A stretch of DNA of 31,694 bases. Origin: Candidatus Thioglobus vulcanius. Lineage in GTDB: Bacteria > Pseudomonadota > Gammaproteobacteria > PS1 > Pseudothioglobaceae. Below, piece after piece: positions 1-7,605 of this stretch (positions are counted from its first letter, which is position 1; every line of letters begins with the position of its first letter). Position numbers and translations under genes: made by a program. The stretch covers positions 1 to 31,694 of the forward strand of contig CAJVCJ010000030.1 in the NCBI GenBank assembly GCA_910595855.1. Direction: 5' to 3'. The notes beneath the pieces were generated by a model. That model had not been told where the DNA came from, searched no databases, and saw only the letters and a list, made by a program, of their open reading frames with translations.

Positions 1-419
1 AAAGCTTCAATATCTTGAAATTGACGATAAACTGACGCAAAGCGAATATAAGCCACTTCATCGAGTGCTTTTAATTCTTCCATTACCCATTCGCCAATTT
101 GAGTCGAAGGCACCTCGCGCTCAGATTGAGTCATTAACTTGCGCGCAATACGCGCAATGGCAGTTTCAATTTGAGAGGTTTTGACAGGTCGCTTTTCTAA
201 TGCCTTAAGTAAGCCAGAACGCAACTTCTCCTCACTGAAAGATTCACGAGAATTGTCATTTTTAATCAACCGTGGCAGATTAAGATCAACGGTTTCGCGT
301 GTTGAATAGCGCTCACCACAAGAGGTGCATTCACGACGTCTGCGCACTTGCGAGCCGTCGTCAATTAAACGAGTATCTAATACCTTGGTATCGTCAGATT
401 GACAAAATGGACAGCGCAT
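1..419 (-). CDS. nrdR: Transcriptional repressor NrdR (C-terminus cut by window edge)
   Basis: NrdR is the zinc-ribbon/ATP-cone repressor of ribonucleotide reductase genes. Reading the minus strand from the ATG at 419-417 gives an uninterrupted frame of 139 codons to the window edge. A zinc ribbon is formed by Cys3, Cys6, Cys31 and Cys34 (motifs CPFC and CTSC), followed by the basic stretch RRRRE and an ATP-cone region from about residue 49. The family is usually about 150-160 residues, so only the C-terminal tail is missing. A strong purine-rich ribosome binding site (GGGGGAG) sits directly before the ATG. It lies 18 bases downstream of glyA on the same strand, the usual glyA-nrdR order, so cotranscription is likely. 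Identity is secure; its targets lie outside the window. Confidence 0.95.
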   Translation of the reverse strand, partial: MRCPFCQSDDTKVLDTRLIDDGSQVRRRRECTSCGERYSTRETVDLNLPRLIKNDNSRESFSEEKLRSGLLKALEKRPVKTSQIETAIARIARKLMTQSEREVPSTQIGEWVMEELKALDEVAYIRFASVYRQFQDIEA

Positions 420-437
420 TCTCCCCCTTGAATAATG

Positions 438-1691
438 CTATTTGTAAACTGGGTGTGCAGCGCAAAGTTTAGTTACTTTTGCCTTAACCTCATCAATCAC
501 CGCTTGGTTATCTAAGTCATCGCAAATATCACACATCCACGAAGCCAGATCGATACATTCGCTTTCACTAAAGCCACGTGTTGTCGCTGCCGGCGTGCCC
601 ACACGAATACCGCTGGTAACGAATGGTGACTGCGGATCATTCGGTACTGCATTCATATTAACGGTAATATGCGCCGCACCTAATGCAGCATCAACTGCTT
701 TACCTGTTAGACCTTGATCAATAAAGCTCACTAAAAATAGATGATCATCTGTACCACCAGACACCACATCAAATCCACGTTCAATAAACGTATTAGCCAT
801 AGCCTGCGCATTAACTTTAACTTGCTTTTGATAAGTCTTATACTCATCAGTCATTGCCTCTTTAAAGCAAACTGCTTTTGCCGCAATAATATGCATCAAC
901 GGGCCACCTTGAATACCAGGGAAAATCGCTGAATTAAGTTTCTTTTCAATTTCCTCATTGGCTTTAGCTAGAATCAAGCCGCCACGAGGGCCGCGAAGCG
1001 TCTTATGAGTGGTTGTAGTGGTAACATCTGCAATAGCAACTGGAGATGGATATTCACCCGTTGCAATGAGGCCGGCCACGTGAGCCATATCTACCATCAA
1101 GTATGCACCGATTGAATCAGCAATATCTCTAAAACGCTGCCAATCAACTATGCGTGAGTACGCTGAAAAACCAGCAATAATCATTTTAGGTTTATGCTCT
1201 TTAGCAAGTGCCTCAACTTGTGCGTAATCAATTTCACCGGTTGCTTCATCTAAACCGTACTGAATGGCGTTATAGTTTTTTCCCGAGAAAGATGGCTTAG
1301 CACCATGTGTTAAGTGGCCACCATGTGCAAGACTCATACCTAGGATTGTATCGCCTGGAACGATTAACGCTTGAAATACAGCAGCATTTGCTTGCGAGCC
1401 AGAGTGTGGCTGTACGTTTGCATAATCTGCACCAAATAATTCTTTAGCACGATCAATGGCTAATTGCTCAACCACATCCACATGCTCACAACCACCGTAG
1501 TAACGTTTTTTCGGATAGCCTTCAGCGTACTTGTTTGTCAACTGTGAGCCTTGCGCCTCCATTACTGCAGGTGACGTATAATTCTCACTAGCAATTAATT
1601 CAATATGTGCTTCTTGACGCGCTTCTTCTGCAGTAATTGCATTAGCAATATCAATATCTACGACGGCTAAAGTTTGAGATTTTGCGAACAT
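438..1691 (-). CDS. glyA: Serine hydroxymethyltransferase
   Basis: This PLP enzyme interconverts serine and glycine while charging tetrahydrofolate with a one-carbon unit in the cytoplasm. The 417-residue length is the family norm. The PLP-binding lysine is Lys230 in TTTTTHKTLRGPRGG, and Asp201 and His204 (DMAH) are the expected cofactor contacts. The N-terminal IELIASENY and YAEGYPKKRYYGG motifs are intact. The start is preceded by AAGGA at a good distance. It is followed closely by nrdR and is divergent from the DJ-1 family gene across 74 bases. Nothing is unusual in the sequence. Confidence 0.98.
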   Translation of the reverse strand: MFAKSQTLAVVDIDIANAITAEEARQEAHIELIASENYTSPAVMEAQGSQLTNKYAEGYPKKRYYGGCEHVDVVEQLAIDRAKELFGADYANVQPHSGSQANAAVFQALIVPGDTILGMSLAHGGHLTHGAKPSFSGKNYNAIQYGLDEATGEIDYAQVEALAKEHKPKMIIAGFSAYSRIVDWQRFRDIADSIGAYLMVDMAHVAGLIATGEYPSPVAIADVTTTTTHKTLRGPRGGLILAKANEEIEKKLNSAIFPGIQGGPLMHIIAAKAVCFKEAMTDEYKTYQKQVKVNAQAMANTFIERGFDVVSGGTDDHLFLVSFIDQGLTGKAVDAALGAAHITVNMNAVPNDPQSPFVTSGIRVGTPAATTRGFSESECIDLASWMCDICDDLDNQAVIDEVKAKVTKLCAAHPVYK

Positions 1692-1700
1692 AATTTTTCC

Positions 1701-1729
1701 TTGTAAATTTTATGACTTTAAATTAGAAT
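1701..1729 (+). promoter_or_regulatory. Putative sigma-70 promoter of the DJ-1 family gene
   Basis: TTGTAA (1701-1706) and TAGAAT (1724-1729) are separated by 17 bases, upstream of the ATG at 1766. The match is moderate (four of six and five of six consensus bases) in an AT-rich divergent spacer, so it is a prediction only. Confidence 0.4.
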
Positions 1730-1765
1730 TAATTTTATCTCATTTTGTTTAATTAAAACGTAATT

Positions 1766-2314
1766 ATGACTCAAATATTAGTGCCATTAGCCAACGGATT
1801 TGAAGAAATTGAAGCTATTAGTATTATTGATATATGTAGACGTGGCGGTCTTGATGTTATCGTTGCTGGTGTAGATGGAAAGACTGCCATGGGTGCACAT
1901 AATATTCCCATCGTAACTGATTGCTTAATCACTGAAATCAATGCAAATGATTTAGAAATGATTGTACTGCCTGGTGGCTGGAACGGAACTGTAGCTTTAG
2001 CTAAAAATAAAACCGTACAATCACTACTTAAACAAATGCAACAAGATGACAAACTGATTGGTGCCATTTGTGCTGCACCTTACGCTCTTAATGCCGCTGG
2101 CGTACTAAGTGATAACTATACTTGCTACCCCTCCATTGAAAATAAAATTCGTCTTGAGGGTTATAGTAATGATCAGCACACAATTATCGATGGCAAGGTT
2201 ATGACCTCACAAGGGGTTGGTACAGCGGCTTGTTTTGCGTTGGAAATTGTAAAGACTTTACAAGGAAATGACATATATCAACAAATAAAACAAGAAATAC
2301 TGGCAGAATGTTAG
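1766..2314 (+). CDS. DJ-1/PfpI family protein (YajL-like)
   Basis: This is a 182-residue single-domain member of the DJ-1/ThiJ/PfpI superfamily, whose bacterial members (YajL in E. coli) are linked to oxidative stress protection and have been proposed to act as chaperones or deglycases. The nucleophile elbow is visible as GAICAAP with Cys102, and the partner glutamate lies in GFEEIE (Glu16, equivalent to human DJ-1 Glu18). The loop VLPGGWNG and the C-terminal SQGVGTA segment fit the family. It has no signal peptide or membrane segment. It is convergent with djlA, leaving only 14 bases between the stops, so no separate terminator is evident. The exact biochemical activity cannot be decided from sequence. 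Confidence 0.88.
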   Translation: MTQILVPLANGFEEIEAISIIDICRRGGLDVIVAGVDGKTAMGAHNIPIVTDCLITEINANDLEMIVLPGGWNGTVALAKNKTVQSLLKQMQQDDKLIGAICAAPYALNAAGVLSDNYTCYPSIENKIRLEGYSNDQHTIIDGKVMTSQGVGTAACFALEIVKTLQGNDIYQQIKQEILAEC

Positions 2315-2328
2315 ATTTTTATTAGCAA

Positions 2329-3108
2329 CTAACGTTTTCTTGATTGTTTGATTTGCTTATAAGCTGCATTTATTTCTTGAGTTTTTTTGGTGGCCAATCT
2401 AATCATCTCTTCTGGCAAACCCTTGGAAACTAATTTATCAGGATGATGCTGACTCATCAAGCGACGATACGCTCTTTTCATGTCAGCATCAGTTGCTGAA
2501 ACATCAATACCCAACACCATATAAGCATCATCAATACTGGCTGCAGCCTGATGAGAATCGTCTGCATAATGTTGTTGAGCACCAACCATATTAATCAACT
2601 GATCAACGTAAGCCGAATTAAAGCCAAGTTGTTGCGCCATATAATAAAGCGCCTTTTTTTCAGCAGGATGTAACACACCATCTGCAAGTGCTGTGGAAAT
2701 CAAAATCTCCAAAAACATTTGCAATAAATTACTACGACGATGACACTCGCGGCGAAATTGATCAAGAATATCTGCTATCGGAAAATCGTCCTTCTTACCC
2801 TGGTTAAATAAAGCGATAGCCGCCTTTCTTTGCTCAGGCAATAATCGCATATTCGACATAACCTGTTCAACCATTGATATTTCAGAAGCTGATACCTTGC
2901 CATCTGCCTTAGCCAGATAGCCCATGAGTGAAAAAGTAGCGCTAAAAAAGGCTGCTTGCGTACGCTCTGTATCGCCAATATTAAGCCGACCAGCACCACC
3001 AAGACCTTGATCAATTCGATGACCAAAAGTGGCGCCAATAATAGCGCCCAATGGTCCGCCCATCATAAAACCAACACCACTACCTATCGCCTTTCCCCAC
3101 CAACTCAT
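2329..3108 (-). CDS. djlA: DnaJ-like membrane co-chaperone DjlA
   Basis: DjlA is an inner-membrane-anchored J-domain protein that stimulates DnaK. The 259 residues show the DjlA plan: an N-terminal glycine-rich membrane segment (about residues 8-32, beginning MSWWGKAIG), a TerB-like helical region (about 50-175), then a C-terminal J-domain with the HPD motif at 222-224 and the basic helix KRAYRRLMSQ before it. E. coli DjlA is about 270 residues with the same order. The upstream spacer holds a perfect TATAAT box on this strand (3142-3147) overlapped by a 16-base palindrome. It is convergent with the DJ-1 gene. Confidence 0.9.
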   Translation of the reverse strand: MSWWGKAIGSGVGFMMGGPLGAIIGATFGHRIDQGLGGAGRLNIGDTERTQAAFFSATFSLMGYLAKADGKVSASEISMVEQVMSNMRLLPEQRKAAIALFNQGKKDDFPIADILDQFRRECHRRSNLLQMFLEILISTALADGVLHPAEKKALYYMAQQLGFNSAYVDQLINMVGAQQHYADDSHQAAASIDDAYMVLGIDVSATDADMKRAYRRLMSQHHPDKLVSKGLPEEMIRLATKKTQEINAAYKQIKQSRKR

Positions 3109-3128
3109 ACGCTTAACATTTAATAAAA

Positions 3129-3147
3129 AATAATGATCATTATTATA
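3129..3147 (-). promoter_or_regulatory. Putative djlA -10 box overlapped by a perfect 16-bp palindrome
   Basis: The sequence AATAATGATCATTATT (3129-3144) is its own reverse complement and overlaps a TATAAT hexamer on the minus strand (3142-3147), about 20-35 bases before djlA. No convincing -35 box is seen. The palindrome could be an operator, but AT-rich palindromes also arise by chance. The rest of the 224-base gap (3109-3332) holds an 11-base direct repeat (TTTTAGAAATT at 3179-3189 and 3251-3261), a distant inverted pair, and the terminator at 3287-3310. I see no gene in it. Confidence 0.35.
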
Positions 3148-3286
3148 GCGATAATTAATGAGTTAAGCATTGGCTAAATTTTAGAAATTCAATAAATAAG
3201 CACCCGTTTGCAATTATTTTTCACGCTTAAACAAGGCTACTTGTATATTTTTTTAGAAATTTATTGAATGGAAAATTAGACAATAA

Positions 3287-3310
3287 AAAAGCCGCATATA
3301 TGCGGCTTTT
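3287..3310 (-). terminator. Rho-independent terminator of the 62-residue orphan gene
   Basis: This is a perfect 24-base palindrome with a GCCGCAT/ATGCGGC core flanked by A and T runs. On the minus strand it is followed by a T tract. It lies 22 bases beyond the stop of the orphan gene at 3333-3521. Confidence 0.85.
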
Positions 3311-3332
3311 CTTGCAATAATTTAATTAAAAA

Positions 3333-3521
3333 TTATGGCTGCTTAGGAGTTTCGTATGGAACTTCTTTTTGAACTTCGCTCCATTCAGTAGTGTAACCTA
3401 CGTGAAAACCTGGATTTACTTCACCATCTTTGTTTCTGTTTTGAGATGTTGTAACTTGGTGTTTGCCAGCTTGGCCTACTACGCCTGTAGGAACCTTAGG
3501 TCTTTGCATTTGTCCGCTCAT
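3333..3521 (-). CDS. Orphan small protein, 62 residues, function unknown
   Basis: I do not recognise this protein. It is 62 residues, hydrophilic, rich in Gly, Pro, Gln, Val and Thr, has near-balanced charge and no cysteine, and contains one tryptophan (Trp47). No signal peptide or membrane segment is visible, and the composition suggests a largely disordered or extended chain. It is very likely a real gene: AGGAG lies at normal distance before the ATG, a perfect TATAAT box lies 84-89 bases upstream (3605-3610), a 6-bp leader hairpin is at 3552-3569, and a strong terminator follows 22 bases after the stop. This makes it a self-contained, probably well-expressed unit between the E1-enzyme gene and djlA. 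No function can be assigned from the neighbours. Confidence 0.75.
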   Translation of the reverse strand: MSGQMQRPKVPTGVVGQAGKHQVTTSQNRNKDGEVNPGFHVGYTTEWSEVQKEVPYETPKQP

Positions 3522-3551
3522 ATTCTACTCCTAGAAAATCTTAAAATATCC

Positions 3552-3569
3552 GTTGTAAGATGCTACAAC
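3552..3569 (-). promoter_or_regulatory. Leader hairpin of the orphan small-protein gene
   Basis: GTTGTA and TACAAC form a perfect 6-bp stem with a 6-base loop, in the putative 5' leader about 30 bases before the start codon. It may stabilise the mRNA or regulate translation. There is no direct support beyond the symmetry. Confidence 0.35.
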
Positions 3570-3604
3570 TTAAAAATACTTTAATTAAATATTTAATTGC
3601 GACA

Positions 3605-3610
3605 ATTATA
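3605..3610 (-). promoter_or_regulatory. Perfect -10 box upstream of the orphan small-protein gene
   Basis: The minus strand reads TATAAT here, predicting a transcript start near 3597 and a leader of about 75 bases. No good -35 hexamer is found at 16-18 bases, so strength is uncertain. Confidence 0.45.
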
Positions 3611-3651
3611 CAGCGATGTCTAGCAATTTTTTATTTTTTTTACGTTAAAAA

Positions 3652-4395
3652 TTAGTTTTGTTGGCAAATAGGGCAATCAGGGTCTTTGCTAATTGTTACC
3701 GCCCTAAAGGTTAAATCAAGCGCGTCTATTATCAATAATTTTCCAACCAGCTGTTCGCCAAGATTTAGCGCCACTTTAAGAGCTTGTAGCGCCTGCATGG
3801 TTCCAAGCATTCCAGCAACAGGCGCTAAAATTCCATTGTCAGTACAATTTTCATCACTATTACCATTCGTTGAATACAGACACTGATAACACGGCTGGCT
3901 AGCATCGTATCCTTTAAAAACACTAAGTTGCCCCTCAAAGCGAATAACTGCTGCAGATACTAGTGGTTTTTTTGATGCTACGCAAGCTTGATTAATCTTA
4001 AAACGCGTATCAAAATTATCAGTGCCATCCAACACAATGTCACACAGTTCCAACCATTTTGGTAGATTGTTTTCATCAAGATCACTAACGCTAGTGATTT
4101 TAATAGTCGGATTGATTGCTTGCATTTTCTGCTTGGCTGAATCAACTTTTAGCTTGCCAATATCATTCGTATGATGAATCACTTGTCGTTGTAAATTGGA
4201 CAACTCCACAGTGTCGAAATCCGCAATGATAAGATGTCCCACTCCTGCAGCAGCTAAATACAATGCAGTTGGCGCACCAAGTCCACCCATGCCAATTAGC
4301 AGCATGGTTGATCCGAGTAACACTTCTTGACCTTCTATGCCCACTTCTGGGAGCATAATTTGTCGAGAATATCTAAGTAGCTGTTGATCGTTCAT
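3652..4395 (-). CDS. ThiF/MoeB/HesA family E1-like adenylyltransferase
   Basis: This 247-residue enzyme adenylates the C-terminal Gly-Gly of a ubiquitin-like sulfur carrier (ThiS or MoaD). Visible features are the ATP-binding loop GMGGLG (35-40), the catalytic aspartate Asp126 in DGTDN, a conserved Cys184 (ENC), and a structural zinc site from CYQC (Cys169, Cys172) and CPIC (Cys241, Cys244). It has no C-terminal rhodanese domain, so it is the short bacterial form. Sequence cannot separate ThiF (thiazole synthesis) from MoeB (molybdopterin). A thiO-like gene at 16760 hints that thiamine synthesis occurs in this organism. It starts 9 bases after msrA on the same strand, so the two are probably cotranscribed. 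Confidence 0.88.
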   Translation of the reverse strand: MNDQQLLRYSRQIMLPEVGIEGQEVLLGSTMLLIGMGGLGAPTALYLAAAGVGHLIIADFDTVELSNLQRQVIHHTNDIGKLKVDSAKQKMQAINPTIKITSVSDLDENNLPKWLELCDIVLDGTDNFDTRFKINQACVASKKPLVSAAVIRFEGQLSVFKGYDASQPCYQCLYSTNGNSDENCTDNGILAPVAGMLGTMQALQALKVALNLGEQLVGKLLIIDALDLTFRAVTISKDPDCPICQQN

Positions 4396-4404
4396 AACTC
4401 TATT

Positions 4405-4902
4405 TTATGAGATTTTCTCAAAGAATTTATTAATTTTAGGTGCGATCAACATAGTGCAATAAGGTTGATTTGGATTATTATTAAAATAATTCTGATGATA
4501 ATCCTCTGCTGGATAAAACACATCCAGCTCGCTCACCTCAGTTACAACATTATCATTCATTTTTTCAATAAATTGATTGGCTTGTGTTTTCTGCTCAGTA
4601 TTTACATAAAACACTGCGGATCGATATTGTGTACCTTTGTCGTTACCTTGCTGATTAAGCGTGGTTGAATCATGTGTGGCAAAAAACACCTCTAACAATT
4701 GCTCAAAAGCTACTAATGATTCATCAAAATCAATCTTAACCACCTCAGCATGGCCACTACTTCCTGTGCAAATATCTTGATAAGTTGGACTTTTAACATG
4801 ACCATTGCAATAGCCAGATCCAACATGATTAACACCGTTAATACGCTGAAATATGGCTTCGACACACCAGAAGCATCCACCGGCAAAATAGGCTGTTTGC
4901 AT
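4405..4902 (-). CDS. msrA: Peptide methionine-S-sulfoxide reductase MsrA
   Basis: MsrA reduces methionine S-sulfoxide in proteins and peptides. The 165-residue protein opens with the signature GGCFWC; Cys10 is the catalytic sulfenic-acid-forming residue. Cys149 near the C-terminus (PYC) is the likely resolving cysteine, and the motif AEDYHQNYF is typical. The second loop reads GYCNGHVKSPTY, one of the known family variants. There is no signal peptide, so it is cytoplasmic. It is first of a probable two-gene unit with the E1-like enzyme and divergent from the AlkD-like gene across 38 bases. Confidence 0.96.
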   Translation of the reverse strand: MQTAYFAGGCFWCVEAIFQRINGVNHVGSGYCNGHVKSPTYQDICTGSSGHAEVVKIDFDESLVAFEQLLEVFFATHDSTTLNQQGNDKGTQYRSAVFYVNTEQKTQANQFIEKMNDNVVTEVSELDVFYPAEDYHQNYFNNNPNQPYCTMLIAPKINKFFEKIS

Positions 4903-4940
4903 GTATGATTAGACTCTTAACAAAACCCATAGTATAGTCG

Positions 4941-5645
4941 ATGATCGCCCAAGAAATTATCACACAACTCAAATCATTCGCTACCATTGAACGAAAGAAA
5001 CAAAACGAATACTATTTTAAAACTGGGCCAGGACAATATAGTGAGTTTGATCAGTTTATAGGTGTGCGTACACCAAAAATTCGATCAATTGCTATGCAAG
5101 TTTATCGACACATTGGTTTGGATGAAATTGAACAACTGATTAACCATAAAATTCATGAAGTTCGCTACTGTGGTCTAATTATATTGGTTTATCAATATCG
5201 GTCTGGAAATCAACACAAGGTATTTAAGTATTATATTAATAATCTACAAGCGGTAAACAACTGGGATTTAGTTGATTATTCAACACCTCATATTATTGGC
5301 GATTATCTGTTTAACCATCAAGCACAATTAGCACTATTGGATAATTGGACTATCTCGGGTAATTTATGGCTCAGACGCATTTCTATTGTTGCGACATTTA
5401 CCTTTATTAAGCACGGCGACTTTAAGCCAACACTTAGTATTGGCAAGATATTGTTGAACGATCAAGAGGATTTGATTCATAAGGCAGTGGGCTGGATGTT
5501 AAGGGAGGTTTACAAAAAAGATAGTAATACTTGCAAGACCTTCCTAGAAGAAAACTATGCACAACTACCTAGAACTACTTTAAGATATGCCATTGAGCGC
5601 ATGCAAGAAGATGAGCGTCAGCGCTATTTAAAAGGAGTTTTTTAA
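4941..5645 (+). CDS. AlkD-like DNA alkylation repair glycosylase
   Basis: This 234-residue all-helical protein matches the AlkD family of HEAT-like-repeat DNA glycosylases that remove N3- and N7-alkylated purines. The hallmark NWDLVD (106-112) carries the tryptophan and catalytic aspartate (Trp108, Asp112). RR at 145-146 and Trp185 in GWMLREV match the DNA-contacting residues known from Bacillus cereus AlkD. It starts a tight plus-strand trio: its stop and the next start share one base (TAATG). No Shine-Dalgarno is obvious before the ATG. Family assignment is firm; the substrate range is inferred. Confidence 0.87.
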   Translation: MIAQEIITQLKSFATIERKKQNEYYFKTGPGQYSEFDQFIGVRTPKIRSIAMQVYRHIGLDEIEQLINHKIHEVRYCGLIILVYQYRSGNQHKVFKYYINNLQAVNNWDLVDYSTPHIIGDYLFNHQAQLALLDNWTISGNLWLRRISIVATFTFIKHGDFKPTLSIGKILLNDQEDLIHKAVGWMLREVYKKDSNTCKTFLEENYAQLPRTTLRYAIERMQEDERQRYLKGVF

Positions 5646-5956
5646 TGTATCAAATTAGTTTTTATGTGCCAGAAGCAGATTTAGAGATTGTTAAAAATGC
5701 TATGTTTGAAGCTGGCGCTGGACGATTTAATAACTACGAAAACTGTGCCTGGCAAACTACCGGCATGGGGCAGTTCAAACCGATTGGGGATGCAAAGCCT
5801 GCTATTGGCTATCTAGATGAACTCGAAGCCATTGAAGAATATAAAGTTGAAATGATGTGCGTGGATGATAATTTAAAAATGGCAATCGAAGCTATGAAGT
5901 TTGCGCACCCTTATGAAGAAGTAGCCTATACGGTTACAAAAATGGAAAATCAATGA
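5645..5956 (+). CDS. Stand-alone NIF3-insert/YqfO C-terminal-type domain protein
   Basis: This 103-residue protein resembles the domain inserted in long NIF3-family proteins such as Bacillus YqfO, which has a CutA/PII-like fold. Shared features are YVPE near the start, AMFEAGAGRFNNYENCAW, and the ending AHPYEEVAY. The metal-binding NIF3 halves are absent, so this is the free domain, a form known in other proteobacteria. Its role is unknown; PII/CutA-like folds often trimerise and bind small ligands or metals. It is sandwiched in the operon, sharing one base with the glycosylase stop and 4 bases (ATGA) with the transporter-like gene. Confidence 0.78.
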   Translation: MYQISFYVPEADLEIVKNAMFEAGAGRFNNYENCAWQTTGMGQFKPIGDAKPAIGYLDELEAIEEYKVEMMCVDDNLKMAIEAMKFAHPYEEVAYTVTKMENQ

Positions 5957-7035
5957 ATACAAACAACCAAGCCCCTTATGAACATGGCTTTATGCTGAGC
6001 CTATTGCTACTTGCTATTGGTGGTCTTATTTGGCTTTTTACAGCCTTTATTCCTTCATTGTTTTTAGCCTTGTTAATTGCCATCGCAAGTTTTGGACAAT
6101 ACACAAAATTACAGACTCGTTTTTCTGCAAGCCTATCTGCCATCATTCTAACGGCGCTAATCACTGTTATTTTGATATTGCCATTGAGCTACGTTTTATT
6201 AATGAGTGGCATTGAAGTATCGAATCTTATTCAAACCATAAAGTCAGACTTTACCGCAGAAAACACTAAAATCGTATTTGATCAAATCATCATGACCCTG
6301 CCACTATCTGATTCAATTATCAATAATTTAAAAGACTCAATAGGTAACAACTTAGATAGCATTATTATCAGTCTAAAAGACTTTTCCATGGTAATTCTAA
6401 AGAGTATTGTTAATTTGTCATCTCACTTTATTTTCTTTTTGATTGTGGTTATTTTTTCATTGTACTATTTCTATATTGATGGAAAAAGCACAGTAAAACG
6501 CTTGAAAGATTTATCACCTTTAGAAAATCACCTAGACGATATCCTCTTGCAACAATTTGCAGGCTTGTCTGTTAGTTTGGTTGGTAGTGTGTTTATTATT
6601 GCCATTCTTCAAGGTGTTATCTTCTCAATCGGAGTGATGCTTGTTGGACTGCCTGTTTTATATTTTGGTTTGGCAATGGCGCTAGCAAGCTTTATTCCTG
6701 TACTTGGCGGGTTGATCATTTGGCTACCACTAAGCTTGTATTTATATTCACAAGGGCAAAGTGTTGATGCTTTAATTATTGTTATATTTGGCGCTTTTTT
6801 AATTGGCACTGTTGTTGATCACTTTATTAGACCAATGATTATTCAAAAAATTTCTAAGAAATCAGGGCAAAAAAGTGCACTTGACCATACACTAATTACC
6901 GTACTATCAACTCTTGCAGGAATTATGCAATTTGGAATTTTAGGCTTGTTTATTGGCCCAATTATTGCTGCCATGGCCATTAGTATATTTGACGTTTACG
7001 CAATTAAATACACACATACTTTAGACCAAAGCTAA
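5953..7035 (+). CDS. AI-2E family transporter-like membrane protein
   Basis: This 360-residue polytopic inner membrane protein has about seven or eight hydrophobic segments in the AI-2E (YdiK/PerM/TqsA) arrangement: two helices near the start, one around residues 60-85, a soluble stretch (about 90-140), and a C-terminal helix bundle including GLPVLYFGLAMALASFIPVLG-type sequence and a final GPIIAAMAISIFDVY helix. Family members have been implicated in autoinducer-2 export or ion exchange, but most are uncharacterised, so the substrate is unknown. Its start overlaps the preceding stop by 4 bases. No intrinsic terminator follows; the next gene has its own promoter. Confidence 0.85.
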   Translation: MNTNNQAPYEHGFMLSLLLLAIGGLIWLFTAFIPSLFLALLIAIASFGQYTKLQTRFSASLSAIILTALITVILILPLSYVLLMSGIEVSNLIQTIKSDFTAENTKIVFDQIIMTLPLSDSIINNLKDSIGNNLDSIIISLKDFSMVILKSIVNLSSHFIFFLIVVIFSLYYFYIDGKSTVKRLKDLSPLENHLDDILLQQFAGLSVSLVGSVFIIAILQGVIFSIGVMLVGLPVLYFGLAMALASFIPVLGGLIIWLPLSLYLYSQGQSVDALIIVIFGAFLIGTVVDHFIRPMIIQKISKKSGQKSALDHTLITVLSTLAGIMQFGILGLFIGPIIAAMAISIFDVYAIKYTHTLDQS

Positions 7036-7042
7036 CAGCCAC

Positions 7043-7071
7043 TTGGTTGTTAAAATGTAATCAGGTATAAT
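7043..7071 (+). promoter_or_regulatory. Putative sigma-70 promoter of the orphan 156-residue gene
   Basis: TTGGTT (7043-7048) and a perfect TATAAT (7066-7071) are spaced by 17 bases, giving a predicted start near 7078 and a short leader to the ATG at 7100. Confidence 0.6.
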
Positions 7072-7099
7072 TCACCTCTTTCATTTACAGCACAAAGCC

Positions 7100-7570
7100 A
7101 TGTTAAATAAGTTAGTTGATTATATTAAAAATAACCACCCTGGTACGGATATTGATATCTATTTGGATGCGAAATACATTCAATTAAATAATGCTCAGCT
7201 TAAGCAAATAGCTGATGCACTTGAGCGTGGTGATATCTCTTCATTGCCTGCTTCTAGCTGTAGTGCCAAGCACTTTATTTTTCATTTTGGCTCAACCTTT
7301 ATTCTTGTGCAAAAAAATACGACTGATTCAAACGCGGCATTTACTGCTGAATTAGCTTGGGAGACTGACTTCTTATCAGTAAGATCAGTTAGAGATAAAG
7401 CCAAAGGCTTTTACTTTATTAACTTTGAATTTGATGATGATTATCAAGTAACACTACTTGAAACTAATAAATTAATTGAAGGCCATGTTAATAACGCTGA
7501 CAAAAATCAAAAAATCATTGGTAAAGTTATGCCGGTTCTTAAAGGTTTTATGACGGCTATTTCAGACTAA
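7100..7570 (+). CDS. Orphan protein, 156 residues, function unknown
   Basis: I do not recognise this family. It is a soluble, mildly acidic, 156-residue protein with no signal peptide or membrane helix. The N-terminal third looks helical (MLNKLVDYIKNN, NAQLKQIADALERGD), the middle reads as beta strands (HFIFHFGSTFILVQ; FYFINFEFDDDYQVTLLET), and a C-terminal helix follows. One cysteine (Cys54) is present. A good promoter precedes it and bidirectional hairpins follow, so it appears to be a monocistronic gene between the AI-2E-like operon and convergent ihfA. It has ordinary base composition for the window. No function is inferred. Confidence 0.72.
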   Translation: MLNKLVDYIKNNHPGTDIDIYLDAKYIQLNNAQLKQIADALERGDISSLPASSCSAKHFIFHFGSTFILVQKNTTDSNAAFTAELAWETDFLSVRSVRDKAKGFYFINFEFDDDYQVTLLETNKLIEGHVNNADKNQKIIGKVMPVLKGFMTAISD

Positions 7571-7571
7571 A

Positions 7572-7594
7572 AACAACCTTTTATCAAGGTTGTT
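7572..7594. terminator. Hairpin between convergent genes (first of two)
   Basis: AACAACCTT and AAGGTTGTT form a 9-bp stem with a 5-base loop directly after the plus-strand stop. The T tract is better on the minus strand, so it may serve ihfA as well as the orphan gene. Confidence 0.65.
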
Positions 7595-7605
7595 AAAAGC
7601 TACTA

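Noticed and set aside
3129..3144. Fur box upstream of djlA
   Set aside because: The palindrome resembles Fur half-sites, but the centre lacks the spacer bases of the 19-bp consensus and djlA is not an expected Fur target.
4933..4938. TATAGT as the promoter of the AlkD-like gene
   Set aside because: Transcription would begin inside the coding region, and no -35 box is present.
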